This document shows, piece after piece, positions 1-5,421 of a DNA stretch of 10,915 nt. Origin of the DNA: an uncultured Bacillota bacterium (lineage in GTDB: Bacteria; Bacillota; Clostridia; Peptostreptococcales; Anaerovoracaceae); NCBI GenBank assembly GCA_946545145.1, contig CAMNNG010000037.1:1-10915 (forward strand). The letters run 5' to 3'. The notes beneath the pieces are model-generated. The model did no database searches, was not told where the DNA came from, and saw only the letters and a program-made list of their open reading frames with translations. Positions within the stretch are counted from its first letter, which is position 1. Each line of letters begins with the position of its first letter. The position numbers were made by a program, and so were the translations under genes.

Positions 1-1
1 C

Positions 2-733
2 GCCCACCGCGGTCTATCCGGGATGTATCCGGGAAACACAGTGCAGGCAGTTAAGGCGGCCGCGGAAGAACGCTTCAAGGCAATAGAGACGGACATCTGG
101 GAGGTGCGTGACTTTTACGAGAGCGATGACGCCGGCCCAGGCTTCGTCATCATGCACAACGGAGACACTTCGGGTATGTGCGACGTGAAGGTGCCTGTCG
201 GCCAGCTTACGAGCGCTATAATAAGCGACTACCTCATCACAAAGGGAAAGGGCAACAGAAGCGATACTGACTATACTATCCCGACCCTGGAAGACTTTCT
301 GGATATAATGAAAGAAAGCGACAAGGAGCTCATCATAGAGATCAAGGACCCTGACATCTCGCATGAGGGCGCCATAAAGCTGGTCAGGCTGCTTACTGAT
401 GAAGGCTTTGCGAAGCGGACGGTCTTCGGGAGCTTTTACAAACAGTCCCTGCTTACTCTGCAGGCCGTAACGGACGAGTCCGACGGCTTCAGATTCCAGA
501 AGTTCATAGGAACGCGCGACAGGGCGCGCATCAGTCAGGAGATAGACTGGAGCATCGAGAACAGTATGGACATCGTATCCATCAAGGGCTCTCTGCTTAC
601 TAAGAAACTGTTAAGCACAGTGAAAGCGGCCGGACTTCAGACCGAGGTCTGGGTCATAAACGACAGATACGAAGCCGCGGACTTTTTGAAGCGCGGCGTC
701 GACAGGATAACAACGAACGAATTATTATGGTGA
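2..733 (+). CDS. Glycerophosphodiester phosphodiesterase family protein (5' end missing)
   Basis: Glycerophosphodiester phosphodiesterases hydrolyse glycerophosphodiesters to glycerol-3-phosphate and an alcohol. The open frame is already running at base 2 and reads A-H-R-G, then Y-P-G-N-T, matching the family's N-terminal HRG...PENT catalytic signature (Gly replaces the usual Glu). The ATG at base 23 lies after the catalytic His-Arg, so it is not the true start; the gene begins upstream of the window. Further family motifs follow: an ExD metal-ligand pair (I-E-T-D-I-W), the H-N-G-D acid/base region and I-E-I-K-D with its Glu and Lys. About 243 residues are visible and the C-terminus is complete. 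No membrane segment is seen in this part. The cytidylyltransferase gene starts 22 bp after the stop, so the two are probably co-transcribed. Substrate (phospholipid headgroup or teichoic acid glycerophosphodiester) is not resolved. Confidence 0.9.
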   Translation, partial: AHRGLSGMYPGNTVQAVKAAAEERFKAIETDIWEVRDFYESDDAGPGFVIMHNGDTSGMCDVKVPVGQLTSAIISDYLITKGKGNRSDTDYTIPTLEDFLDIMKESDKELIIEIKDPDISHEGAIKLVRLLTDEGFAKRTVFGSFYKQSLLTLQAVTDESDGFRFQKFIGTRDRARISQEIDWSIENSMDIVSIKGSLLTKKLLSTVKAAGLQTEVWVINDRYEAADFLKRGVDRITTNELLW

Positions 734-755
734 AAAGGAAAGGAAGTGTGACCGA

Positions 756-1475
756 ATGGAAAGCAGAAACAATATATATGCGCTGGTAGTCGCAGGCGGC
801 TCCGGAACAAGGATGGGCTCGAAGATACCGAAGCAGTTCCTCTCGCTGAACGGCCGCGAGATGATCGAATGGTCGGTCCACAAATTCGATTCGAACAGCA
901 GGGTGGACAGGGTCATCGTCCTCGTGCCCGAGCAGTGGATCGCTCATACGGATTCGCTGTTCTACGACCGCTCGGAGGTGCTCGTCACTGCAGGAGGCGA
1001 GACCAGGAACGATACGGTGATCAACGGACTGAAGCTGATCGACGAGAGATACGGCATCGACGACGACACGGTAGTTCTGGTGCACGACGCTGCAAGGCCG
1101 CTCGTCACGGCTGAGCTGATCGACAGGACGATAGATTCGATGAAGGAGAACGATGCGGCGACAGTCGCCATGGCATCGACGGATTCTATAGCGATAAGCG
1201 AAAACGGAAAGACGATCGATTCATGTCCTGACCGCGATACCATATTCATGATCCAGACTCCGCAGGCCTTCAAAGCGAAGCTTTTCAGGAAGCTCTACAG
1301 GAGCAAGTCGCAGGAGAGCAGGGCGAAGCTCACTGAGTCTACGCGTCTGTTCGCGGAGAACGGATACAAAGTCGGCCTCATCGAAGGAGAGTCCCGCAAC
1401 ATGAAGGTCACTCATCCGGGAGATATCCAGATCCTTGAAATGATATACCGCAACAGCGGCGGCAAAAGAAAATGA
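756..1475 (+). CDS. ispD: IspD/TarI-family cytidylyltransferase (probable 2-C-methyl-D-erythritol 4-phosphate cytidylyltransferase)
   Basis: A 239-residue CTP-dependent sugar-phosphate cytidylyltransferase. IspD makes CDP-methylerythritol in the MEP isoprenoid pathway; the sister enzyme TarI makes CDP-ribitol for wall teichoic acid. Visible motifs: the nucleotide-binding loop A-G-G-S-G-T-R-M-G with K-x-P-K-Q-F (residues 13-28), G-G-x-x-R-N-D-T (80-87), H-D-A-A-R-P (110-115), Q-T-P-Q-A-F (167-172) and N-M-K-V-T (215-219). Length fits both families. The ATG at 756 is chosen because a purine-rich GGAAAGGAAGTG run precedes it and the catalytic loop starts 12 residues in. Subfamily is uncertain: P-E-Q-W...H-T (58-64), G-I-D-D-D (100-104) and the I-D-S-C-P segment before Q-T-P-Q look TarI-like, and the usual IspD T-D-D/E motif reads T-E-S-T. 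HDAARP fits IspD. I am sure of the family, less so of the symbol. Confidence 0.85.
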   Translation: MESRNNIYALVVAGGSGTRMGSKIPKQFLSLNGREMIEWSVHKFDSNSRVDRVIVLVPEQWIAHTDSLFYDRSEVLVTAGGETRNDTVINGLKLIDERYGIDDDTVVLVHDAARPLVTAELIDRTIDSMKENDAATVAMASTDSIAISENGKTIDSCPDRDTIFMIQTPQAFKAKLFRKLYRSKSQESRAKLTESTRLFAENGYKVGLIEGESRNMKVTHPGDIQILEMIYRNSGGKRK

Positions 1476-1494
1476 AAAAGCGGCGATATTCATG

Positions 1495-1523
1495 TTGACT
1501 AAAAAATGGTAATAATTTACAAT
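1495..1523 (+). promoter_or_regulatory. Upstream recA promoter (sigma-A type)
   Basis: TTGACT (1495-1500), a 17-bp spacer and TACAAT (1518-1523) form a near-consensus housekeeping promoter in the gap between the cytidylyltransferase gene and recA. The expected start is near 1530, upstream of both LexA boxes. A repressor bound downstream could still block it. Confidence 0.55.
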
Positions 1524-1534
1524 CAAACTGACCG

Positions 1535-1563
1535 TTGACAAAGAAACGAACATACGTTAAGAT
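1535..1563 (+). promoter_or_regulatory. Main recA promoter (sigma-A type)
   Basis: A perfect TTGACA (1535-1540), a 17-bp spacer and TAAGAT (1558-1563). The first LexA-like box sits in the spacer and overlaps the first bases of the -10 element, the arrangement expected for a LexA-repressed promoter. The predicted start is near 1570, inside the second box. Confidence 0.75.
1548..1559 (+). promoter_or_regulatory. LexA (SOS) box 1 of recA
   Basis: GAAC-ATAC-GTTA preceded by C, against the Firmicute LexA/DinR consensus CGAAC-N4-GTTCG; one base of the inner consensus differs. It lies between -35 and -10 and overlaps the -10 of the main recA promoter, so binding would exclude RNA polymerase. Confidence 0.7.
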
Positions 1564-1569
1564 ATACAA

Positions 1570-1581
1570 GAACAGACGTTC
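1570..1581 (+). promoter_or_regulatory. LexA (SOS) box 2 of recA
   Basis: GAAC-AGAC-GTTC is a perfect match to the GAAC-N4-GTTC half-site arrangement, followed by G. Its centre is 22 bp (about two helical turns) downstream of the centre of box 1, so two LexA dimers could bind on the same DNA face across the transcription start. Confidence 0.75.
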
Positions 1582-1609
1582 GCAAATGAGTCAGGAGGAA
1601 TGAACGAAT

Positions 1610-2716
1610 ATGGCTTCGAAAAAAGATATGCCCAAACAGGTCACACAGGCAGTGACGAATGAAGAAAAGGAAAAGGCCCTTGAGGCCGCACTCAGCCAGA
1701 TCAAAAAACAATACGGCGTCGGCGCCGTCATGAAGCTCGGCGACGATTCGATGCGCCAGAATATAGAGGCGATACCGACAGGATCTTTCAGCCTCGATAT
1801 CGCTACAGGTATAGGCGGCGTGCCGAAGGGCCGTATCACTGAGATATACGGACCGGAATCATCCGGAAAGACTACGCTTACTCTGCACATCATAGCAGAG
1901 GCACAGAAGAACGGCGGCAAGGCTGCATTCATCGATGCGGAGCACGCTCTCGACCCCGAGTACGCAAGGAACCTCGGTGTAGATGTAGACGAACTGCTCG
2001 TATCGCAGCCTGACTCAGGAGAGCAGGCTCTCGAGATCTGCGAGATGCTCGTCAGGAGCGGCGCTCTCGATATCGTCGTTATAGACTCTGTAGCCGCCCT
2101 TGTTCCGAAGAACGAGATCCAGGGAGAGATGGGAGACGCGCAGGTCGGAGCTCAGGCCAGACTCATGTCTCAGGCCCTCAGAAAGATGACCGCAGTCATC
2201 AACAAGAGCAACTGCGCCGTTGTCTTCATCAACCAGCTCAGAGAAAAAGTCGGCATCGTCTACGGCAACCCGGAGGTCACTACGGGCGGAAGAGCGCTCA
2301 AGTTCTACTCCTCGATGCGTCTCGATGTCAGAAAGGCCGAGACGATCAAACAGGGAGACAAGATGCTCGGCAACAGAACAAAGGTCAAAGTAGTCAAGAA
2401 CAAGGTAGCGCCTCCGTTCAAGACAGCCTTCTTCGACATCATGTACGGAAAGGGCATCTCGAAGGAAGGAGATATCATGGACTGCGCTATCGAAGAAGGT
2501 CTCATCGAAAAGGCCGGATCGTGGTACAGCTACGAAGGAGAGCGCATCGGACAGGGCCGCGAGAACGTCAAACTCTTCCTCAAGGAAAACCCTGCCGTCC
2601 TCGACCAGCTTGAAGGAAAGCTCCTCGACAGACTCCTCGGAGACAAGAACGGTTCGGACCAGGACAAGAATGATCCTATTCTGAACGTAGATGAAGATGG
2701 TGTGATAATTGACTGA
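1610..2716 (+). CDS. recA: Recombinase RecA
   Basis: RecA forms ATP-dependent filaments on single-stranded DNA, catalyses strand exchange and stimulates LexA self-cleavage. The 368-residue product is full length. Visible are the N-terminal helix with about 20 extra residues, Walker [10 protein letters not shown] (81-89), Walker B V-V-I-D-S (156-160), the L1 region with N-E-I-Q-G-E-M-G-D (168-176) and the L2 loop N-Q-L-R-E-K-V-G...T-T-G-G (208-227). L2 carries I-V-Y-G-N-P-E-V where many RecAs have V-M-F-G-N-P-E-T, a conservative change. The C-terminus is acidic (D-E-D-G-V-I-I-D), as is typical. The ATG at 1610 has a perfect AGGAGG at 1593-1598. The gene is monocistronic by appearance: it has its own LexA-controlled promoters and a terminator at 2762-2793. 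Identification is secure. Confidence 0.99.
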   Translation: MASKKDMPKQVTQAVTNEEKEKALEAALSQIKKQYGVGAVMKLGDDSMRQNIEAIPTGSFSLDIATGIGGVPKGRITEIYGPESSGKTTLTLHIIAEAQKNGGKAAFIDAEHALDPEYARNLGVDVDELLVSQPDSGEQALEICEMLVRSGALDIVVIDSVAALVPKNEIQGEMGDAQVGAQARLMSQALRKMTAVINKSNCAVVFINQLREKVGIVYGNPEVTTGGRALKFYSSMRLDVRKAETIKQGDKMLGNRTKVKVVKNKVAPPFKTAFFDIMYGKGISKEGDIMDCAIEEGLIEKAGSWYSYEGERIGQGRENVKLFLKENPAVLDQLEGKLLDRLLGDKNGSDQDKNDPILNVDEDGVIID

Positions 2717-2732
2717 AGAATCGCTGATCCAA

Positions 2733-2761
2733 TTGAATCCAAATGATTCAGATACTATAAT
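2733..2761 (+). promoter_or_regulatory. Promoter of the CAP-protein gene
   Basis: TTGAAT (2733-2738), 17 bp, TATAAT (2756-2761). The predicted start near 2768 falls inside the left arm of the recA terminator, so a transcript starting here would lack the full hairpin and escape termination. This gives a leader of about 80 bases before the start codon at 2849. Confidence 0.6.
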
Positions 2762-2793
2762 CAGAACGTCCTGAAAAGGGCGTTCTGTTATTT
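2762..2793 (+). terminator. Intrinsic terminator of recA
   Basis: CAGAACGTCCT (2762-2772) and AGGGCGTTCTG (2777-2787) pair as an 11-bp stem with one G-U pair around a GAAA tetraloop, followed by TTATTT. It lies 45 bp after the recA stop. Confidence 0.85.
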
Positions 2794-2848
2794 ACGGGTA
2801 TTTTACGGGATCGATCATGCATCATCTCGGGAGAAATGAAGGCAAGAT

Positions 2849-3880
2849 ATGTTTGAACAGAGTTTTGAGAAAAGCAAAAAATCGAAACCAGCAAGATCCA
2901 TCCTTGCATTGGTCACATGCGTCTGCATCATGATAGCAATGATGCCGGTCCAGGCTGATGCTGCCTACGGATGGCCCGCGAGAGTCAAGAAGTCTTCCAT
3001 GAAAGTCTATTCAGTCACCAGCACTTCGATGTACGTCAAGTGGAAGAAAGCAAAGAAGGCGAAGAAGTACCGCGTAGCTTACAAGCAAAACAAGAAGGGC
3101 GCAAAATGGAAGTACAAGACTGTCAAAAGCACAAAAGCAAAGTTAACGGATCTTTCACCTGAAAAGAAATACGTTATCAAGGTACGCGGCATCAACGGCT
3201 GGCTCTACGGAAAATGGTCGGCCACAGTATCGAAAAAGACTGATTCCAGGGTCCAGGACATGCTCGATCAGGTGAATTACCAGAGAAAGAAGAAAGGGCT
3301 CAAAAAGCTCAAACTATATAAGGAAGTCAACAAGACCGCACTTGTTAAGGCAAAGGACCTCAAGAAAACCGGCGTTTTCGATCACAAATCGACGAACCTC
3401 GGATACTTCTACAACCAGTACGACAAGGCGAACCTCATCTACTGGTCAGGCGGCGAGAACATTGCCATGGGATTCTACGATGTAACGAGCGTCATGAGGG
3501 CCTGGATGAACTCGAAAGGCCACAGAGCGAACATCCTCGATCCGGATTACACACATCTCGGAGTCGGCCGCTACAAGACCTACTGGGTCCAGCACTTCAT
3601 CGAGAACCCGAAGACATCCGGAAACATCACCTGCAGAAACTGCGGAAAGACATTCATAGAGAAGAAGGGCAAATACGAAGCTAAAGGCAACGGCTATGCA
3701 TATGACAAATCCGGGAAAATCGTCTATATCGGTTCCTGCCCGTATTGCGATGAGCATTTCATCAAATGTCCTAAATGTAAGAATGGTGTTCTGGATGCCA
3801 CATATAAAGAAGTATTTGGTGGCGGTTTAGAAGGACCTTTTGACTGCATGAACTGTTCATACAAGTTCATTCACAAATAG
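2849..3880 (+). CDS. Exported Fn3-CAP domain protein with C-terminal double zinc ribbon
   Basis: A 343-residue predicted secreted protein; no symbol can be given. Residues 1-39 form a signal peptide: a Lys/Arg n-region, a hydrophobic core (about 17-34) and A-D-A-A before the cleavage region. Residues 45-131 resemble a Lys-rich fibronectin type III domain (W-K-x-A-K-x-A-K-K-Y-R-V, then K-Y-V-I-K-V-R-G). Residues 135-255 form a CAP (SCP/PR-1/CRISP) domain: H179 in F-D-H-K-S, G-E-N-I-A (202-206), G-H-R-A-N-I-L (224-230) and V-Q-H-F (247-250). CAP domains bind sterols or other ligands, or act on walls; the role here is unknown. The tail has four CxxC pairs (262/265, 297/300, 307/310, 333/336), reading as two zinc ribbons. 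The ATG at 2849 has only a weak AAGG-type ribosome binding site (2838-2841). Codon use turns AT-rich from about residue 305. Confidence 0.85.
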   Translation: MFEQSFEKSKKSKPARSILALVTCVCIMIAMMPVQADAAYGWPARVKKSSMKVYSVTSTSMYVKWKKAKKAKKYRVAYKQNKKGAKWKYKTVKSTKAKLTDLSPEKKYVIKVRGINGWLYGKWSATVSKKTDSRVQDMLDQVNYQRKKKGLKKLKLYKEVNKTALVKAKDLKKTGVFDHKSTNLGYFYNQYDKANLIYWSGGENIAMGFYDVTSVMRAWMNSKGHRANILDPDYTHLGVGRYKTYWVQHFIENPKTSGNITCRNCGKTFIEKKGKYEAKGNGYAYDKSGKIVYIGSCPYCDEHFIKCPKCKNGVLDATYKEVFGGGLEGPFDCMNCSYKFIHK

Positions 3881-3896
3881 CATCCTGGAGTATATT

Positions 3897-3925
3897 AAAG
3901 ACGATCTGAAAAGTATCGTCTTTTT
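3897..3925 (+). terminator. Intrinsic terminator of the CAP-protein gene
   Basis: AAAGACGAT (3897-3905) pairs with ATCGTCTTT (3915-3923) as a perfect 9-bp stem with a 9-base loop; the run of T residues continues to 3925. It starts 17 bp after the CAP gene stop. Confidence 0.85.
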
Positions 3926-3948
3926 CATTGGTAATATAGAGATATAAT
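3921..3948 (+). promoter_or_regulatory. Possible promoter of the lipoprotein gene
   Basis: A perfect TATAAT (3943-3948) lies 36 bp before the lipoprotein start codon, in AT-rich DNA just after the terminator. The -35 position falls in the terminator T-run (3920-3926) and matches TTGACA poorly. GATAAT at 3953-3958 is an alternative -10. Confidence 0.35.
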
Positions 3949-3984
3949 ATAAGATAATATTGAAGTGTCTGAGGTGAGTATAAA

Positions 3985-4422
3985 ATGAGATCAAAAATAA
4001 TAGCGGGATTGATATTGGTTTGTCTTTCTATATTATTATCCGCATGTAGTGAGCCGGAACAGTCAGGTATCATTGGTGATTGGCAGGCTTATGGGATAAA
4101 GACTGAAGATGGGATTGAAGCTTACAGCAATCTTTTTGACAAAGATACGGCAAAGGTTTTAAATTCTGATATGCTTTCATTTAAAGATGGCGGAACAGTT
4201 AGATTAGAGAACAAAGATAATAATGTATCTTTGGATGGAACGTATGAAAAAGAGAATGATAAATATCTTGTTAAGTTTGTAATAAAGCAGCCCGACATCG
4301 AAGAACAAATGGAAGTTGAATTAAAAAATGATGAAGGCATACTTATCGTCAGACAAATAGTTCCGGATGGATATGAAAATACAGATCCAGGTGAGCTAAT
4401 TGTCTACAAAAGGGCAAACTAG
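3985..4422 (+). CDS. Small putative lipoprotein, function unknown
   Basis: A 145-residue protein with a classical lipoprotein signal: M-R-S-K, a hydrophobic stretch (5-17) and the lipobox L-S-A-C with C21 as the predicted lipidated residue. This predicts anchoring to the outer face of the cytoplasmic membrane. The mature part contains G-D-W-Q-A-Y-G, a segment around M-L-S-F-K-D-G-G-T-V, and alternating strands, which suggests a small beta-barrel of lipocalin-like type; I do not recognise the family. The ATG at 3985 is supported by GAGGTGA at 3972-3978. Base and codon use differ sharply from neighbours: bases 4201-4260 are 28% GC, against 62% in a recA stretch (2101-2160), with many TTA, ATA and GAT codons. 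No terminator follows; the rplU promoter begins 10 bp after the stop. It may be a recently acquired gene. Confidence 0.8.
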   Translation: MRSKIIAGLILVCLSILLSACSEPEQSGIIGDWQAYGIKTEDGIEAYSNLFDKDTAKVLNSDMLSFKDGGTVRLENKDNNVSLDGTYEKENDKYLVKFVIKQPDIEEQMEVELKNDEGILIVRQIVPDGYENTDPGELIVYKRAN

Positions 4423-4432
4423 AAAAACAAGG

Positions 4433-4461
4433 TTGACAACATACCGCTGTTTTAGTATCAT
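4433..4461 (+). promoter_or_regulatory. Promoter of rplU-rpmA
   Basis: A perfect TTGACA (4433-4438), a 17-bp spacer and TATCAT (4456-4461). The predicted start near 4468 gives a leader of about 87 bases before rplU. Confidence 0.75.
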
Positions 4462-4467
4462 ATTACG

Positions 4468-4554
4468 GCAGGCCGCACAAAAAGGGTCGTTGAAGTGTGT
4501 CCACAAAGGACGCCACCCCAGTTGGCGAGACGGCATGACAGGAGGAAACAGATC
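4468..4554 (+). ncRNA. Structured rplU leader, candidate L21 leader
   Basis: The 5' leader holds two hairpins. In hairpin 1, G4497-C4502 pairs with G4508-C4513 around ACAAA, with one G-U pair. In hairpin 2, CGCCA (4511-4515) pairs with TGGCG (4523-4527). They share bases 4511-4513, so they cannot both form in full. A short closing pair, GCCG (4472-4475) with CGGC (4531-4534), could bracket them. The ribosome binding site AGGAGG (4540-4545) lies just outside. L21 leaders in Firmicutes are known to act in feedback on ribosomal protein expression. Assignment to that Rfam family is by position and shape only. Confidence 0.45.
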
Positions 4555-5067
4555 ATGTATGCAATTATTGAAACAGGCAGCAAACAGTACCGTGTACAGC
4601 CGGGCGATGTCATCACAGTCGAAAAGCTGAACGCTGAAGTAGGCGATGAGATCAAACTGGACAAAGTACTCGTTATGGGCGAGGGTGAGAACGCCGAAGT
4701 CGGCACACCGTACCTTGACGCAGCTGTCACAGCCAAAGTCGTAGAGAACGGCAAGGGCAAGAAAGTCATCATCTACAAGTACAAAGCTAAGAAGGATTAC
4801 CGCAAAAAGCAGGGACACAGACAGCCGTTCACAAAGCTCGAGATCCTCGAGGTCGGCGGCGAGAAAGCTCCGGCTAAGGCAGAGGCTCCGGTAGAGGAAG
4901 CTGCTCCGGCCGAAGAAGTCAAAGAAGCACCTGCTGCTGAGAAGGCGGCAGTATCCATGTCGATGAAGAAAGACGAGCTTATCGCTTTCGCTGAAGAGCA
5001 CGGTATCGAGATCGATGCCAAGGCTACAAAGCAGGTCATCATCGACACGATCAACGAAAATCTTTAG
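4555..5067 (+). CDS. rplU: 50S ribosomal protein L21 (bL21) with C-terminal extension
   Basis: bL21 binds 23S rRNA in the large subunit. Residues 1-101 are a standard L21: [12 protein letters not shown] at the start, G-x-P-Y-L (50-54), and the basic [16 protein letters not shown] (75-90) with T-K-L-E-I (93-97). The usual length is about 100 residues; this protein has 170. Residues 102-133 are an Ala/Glu/Pro linker, and 134-170 ([10 protein letters not shown]...[10 protein letters not shown]) look like a small SAP/HeH-type helical domain. The ATG at 4555 is chosen because L21 homology starts there and AGGAGG lies at 4540-4545. An in-frame GTG at 4495 would add 20 residues encoded by the leader hairpins. 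First gene of the rplU-rpmA operon, behind a strong promoter. Confidence 0.96.
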   Translation: MYAIIETGSKQYRVQPGDVITVEKLNAEVGDEIKLDKVLVMGEGENAEVGTPYLDAAVTAKVVENGKGKKVIIYKYKAKKDYRKKQGHRQPFTKLEILEVGGEKAPAKAEAPVEEAAPAEEVKEAPAAEKAAVSMSMKKDELIAFAEEHGIEIDAKATKQVIIDTINENL

Positions 5068-5097
5068 TCTACAGATATAGAACAGGAGGCAAGTGAC

Positions 5098-5358
5098 ATG
5101 TCAAGTAAAAAAGGTGTAAGCAGTTCCAAGAACGGACGCGACAGTGAGTCCAAACGACTTGGTGTAAAGACGGGCGACGGACAGTACGTTACTGCCGGAA
5201 GCATCATCATGAGACAGCGTGGCACAAAGATCCACCCGGGCAACAACGTTGGTATCGGCGGAGACGACACACTGTATGCCATGATCGACGGCGCAGTCAA
5301 ATTCGAAAGAAAAGACAAGACCAGAAAACAGGTCAGCGTATATCCGAAAGAAGCTTAA
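5098..5358 (+). CDS. rpmA: 50S ribosomal protein L27 (bL27)
   Basis: bL27's N-terminal tail reaches toward the peptidyl transferase centre. The 86-residue product is complete: [14 protein letters not shown] (3-16), K-R-L-G-V-K (19-24), G-S-I-I-x-R-Q-R-G (34-42) and G-x-N-V-G-I-G-x-D-D-T-L-Y (48-60). The ATG at 5098 has a perfect AGGAGG at 5084-5089. The protein begins M-S-S-K-K-G, without the M-x-x-x-x-L-Q-F-F-A extension that many Firmicutes carry and that Prp protease removes. The 30-bp gap after rplU has no room for prp. The rpmA frame is the same as rplU's, separated by a TAG stop and ten codons without a further stop. Confidence 0.98.
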   Translation: MSSKKGVSSSKNGRDSESKRLGVKTGDGQYVTAGSIIMRQRGTKIHPGNNVGIGGDDTLYAMIDGAVKFERKDKTRKQVSVYPKEA

Positions 5359-5373
5359 GCAAAATGATTGCAA

Positions 5374-5405
5374 AAGCCCCCGTATTAATGACGGGGGCTT
5401 ATTTT
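5374..5405 (+). terminator. Intrinsic terminator after rpmA
   Basis: AAGCCCCCGT (5374-5383) pairs perfectly with ACGGGGGCTT (5391-5400), a 10-bp stem with a seven-base loop, followed by ATTTT. It ends only 16 bp before the obgE start codon. Confidence 0.9.
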
Positions 5406-5421
5406 CTATGAGGAGCAAAAA

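Noticed and set aside
1476..1609. Terminator between the cytidylyltransferase gene and recA
   Set aside because: No stem followed by a T-run could be found; only promoters and LexA boxes are visible.
3897..4432. Insertion sequence or integrated element around the lipoprotein gene
   Set aside because: No transposase or integrase and no obvious terminal repeats or target duplication are visible; only base composition suggests acquisition.
4495..4554. Longer rplU starting at GTG 4495
   Set aside because: The extra 20 residues do not resemble L21, lie over the leader hairpins, and AGGAGG at 4540-4545 points to the ATG at 4555.
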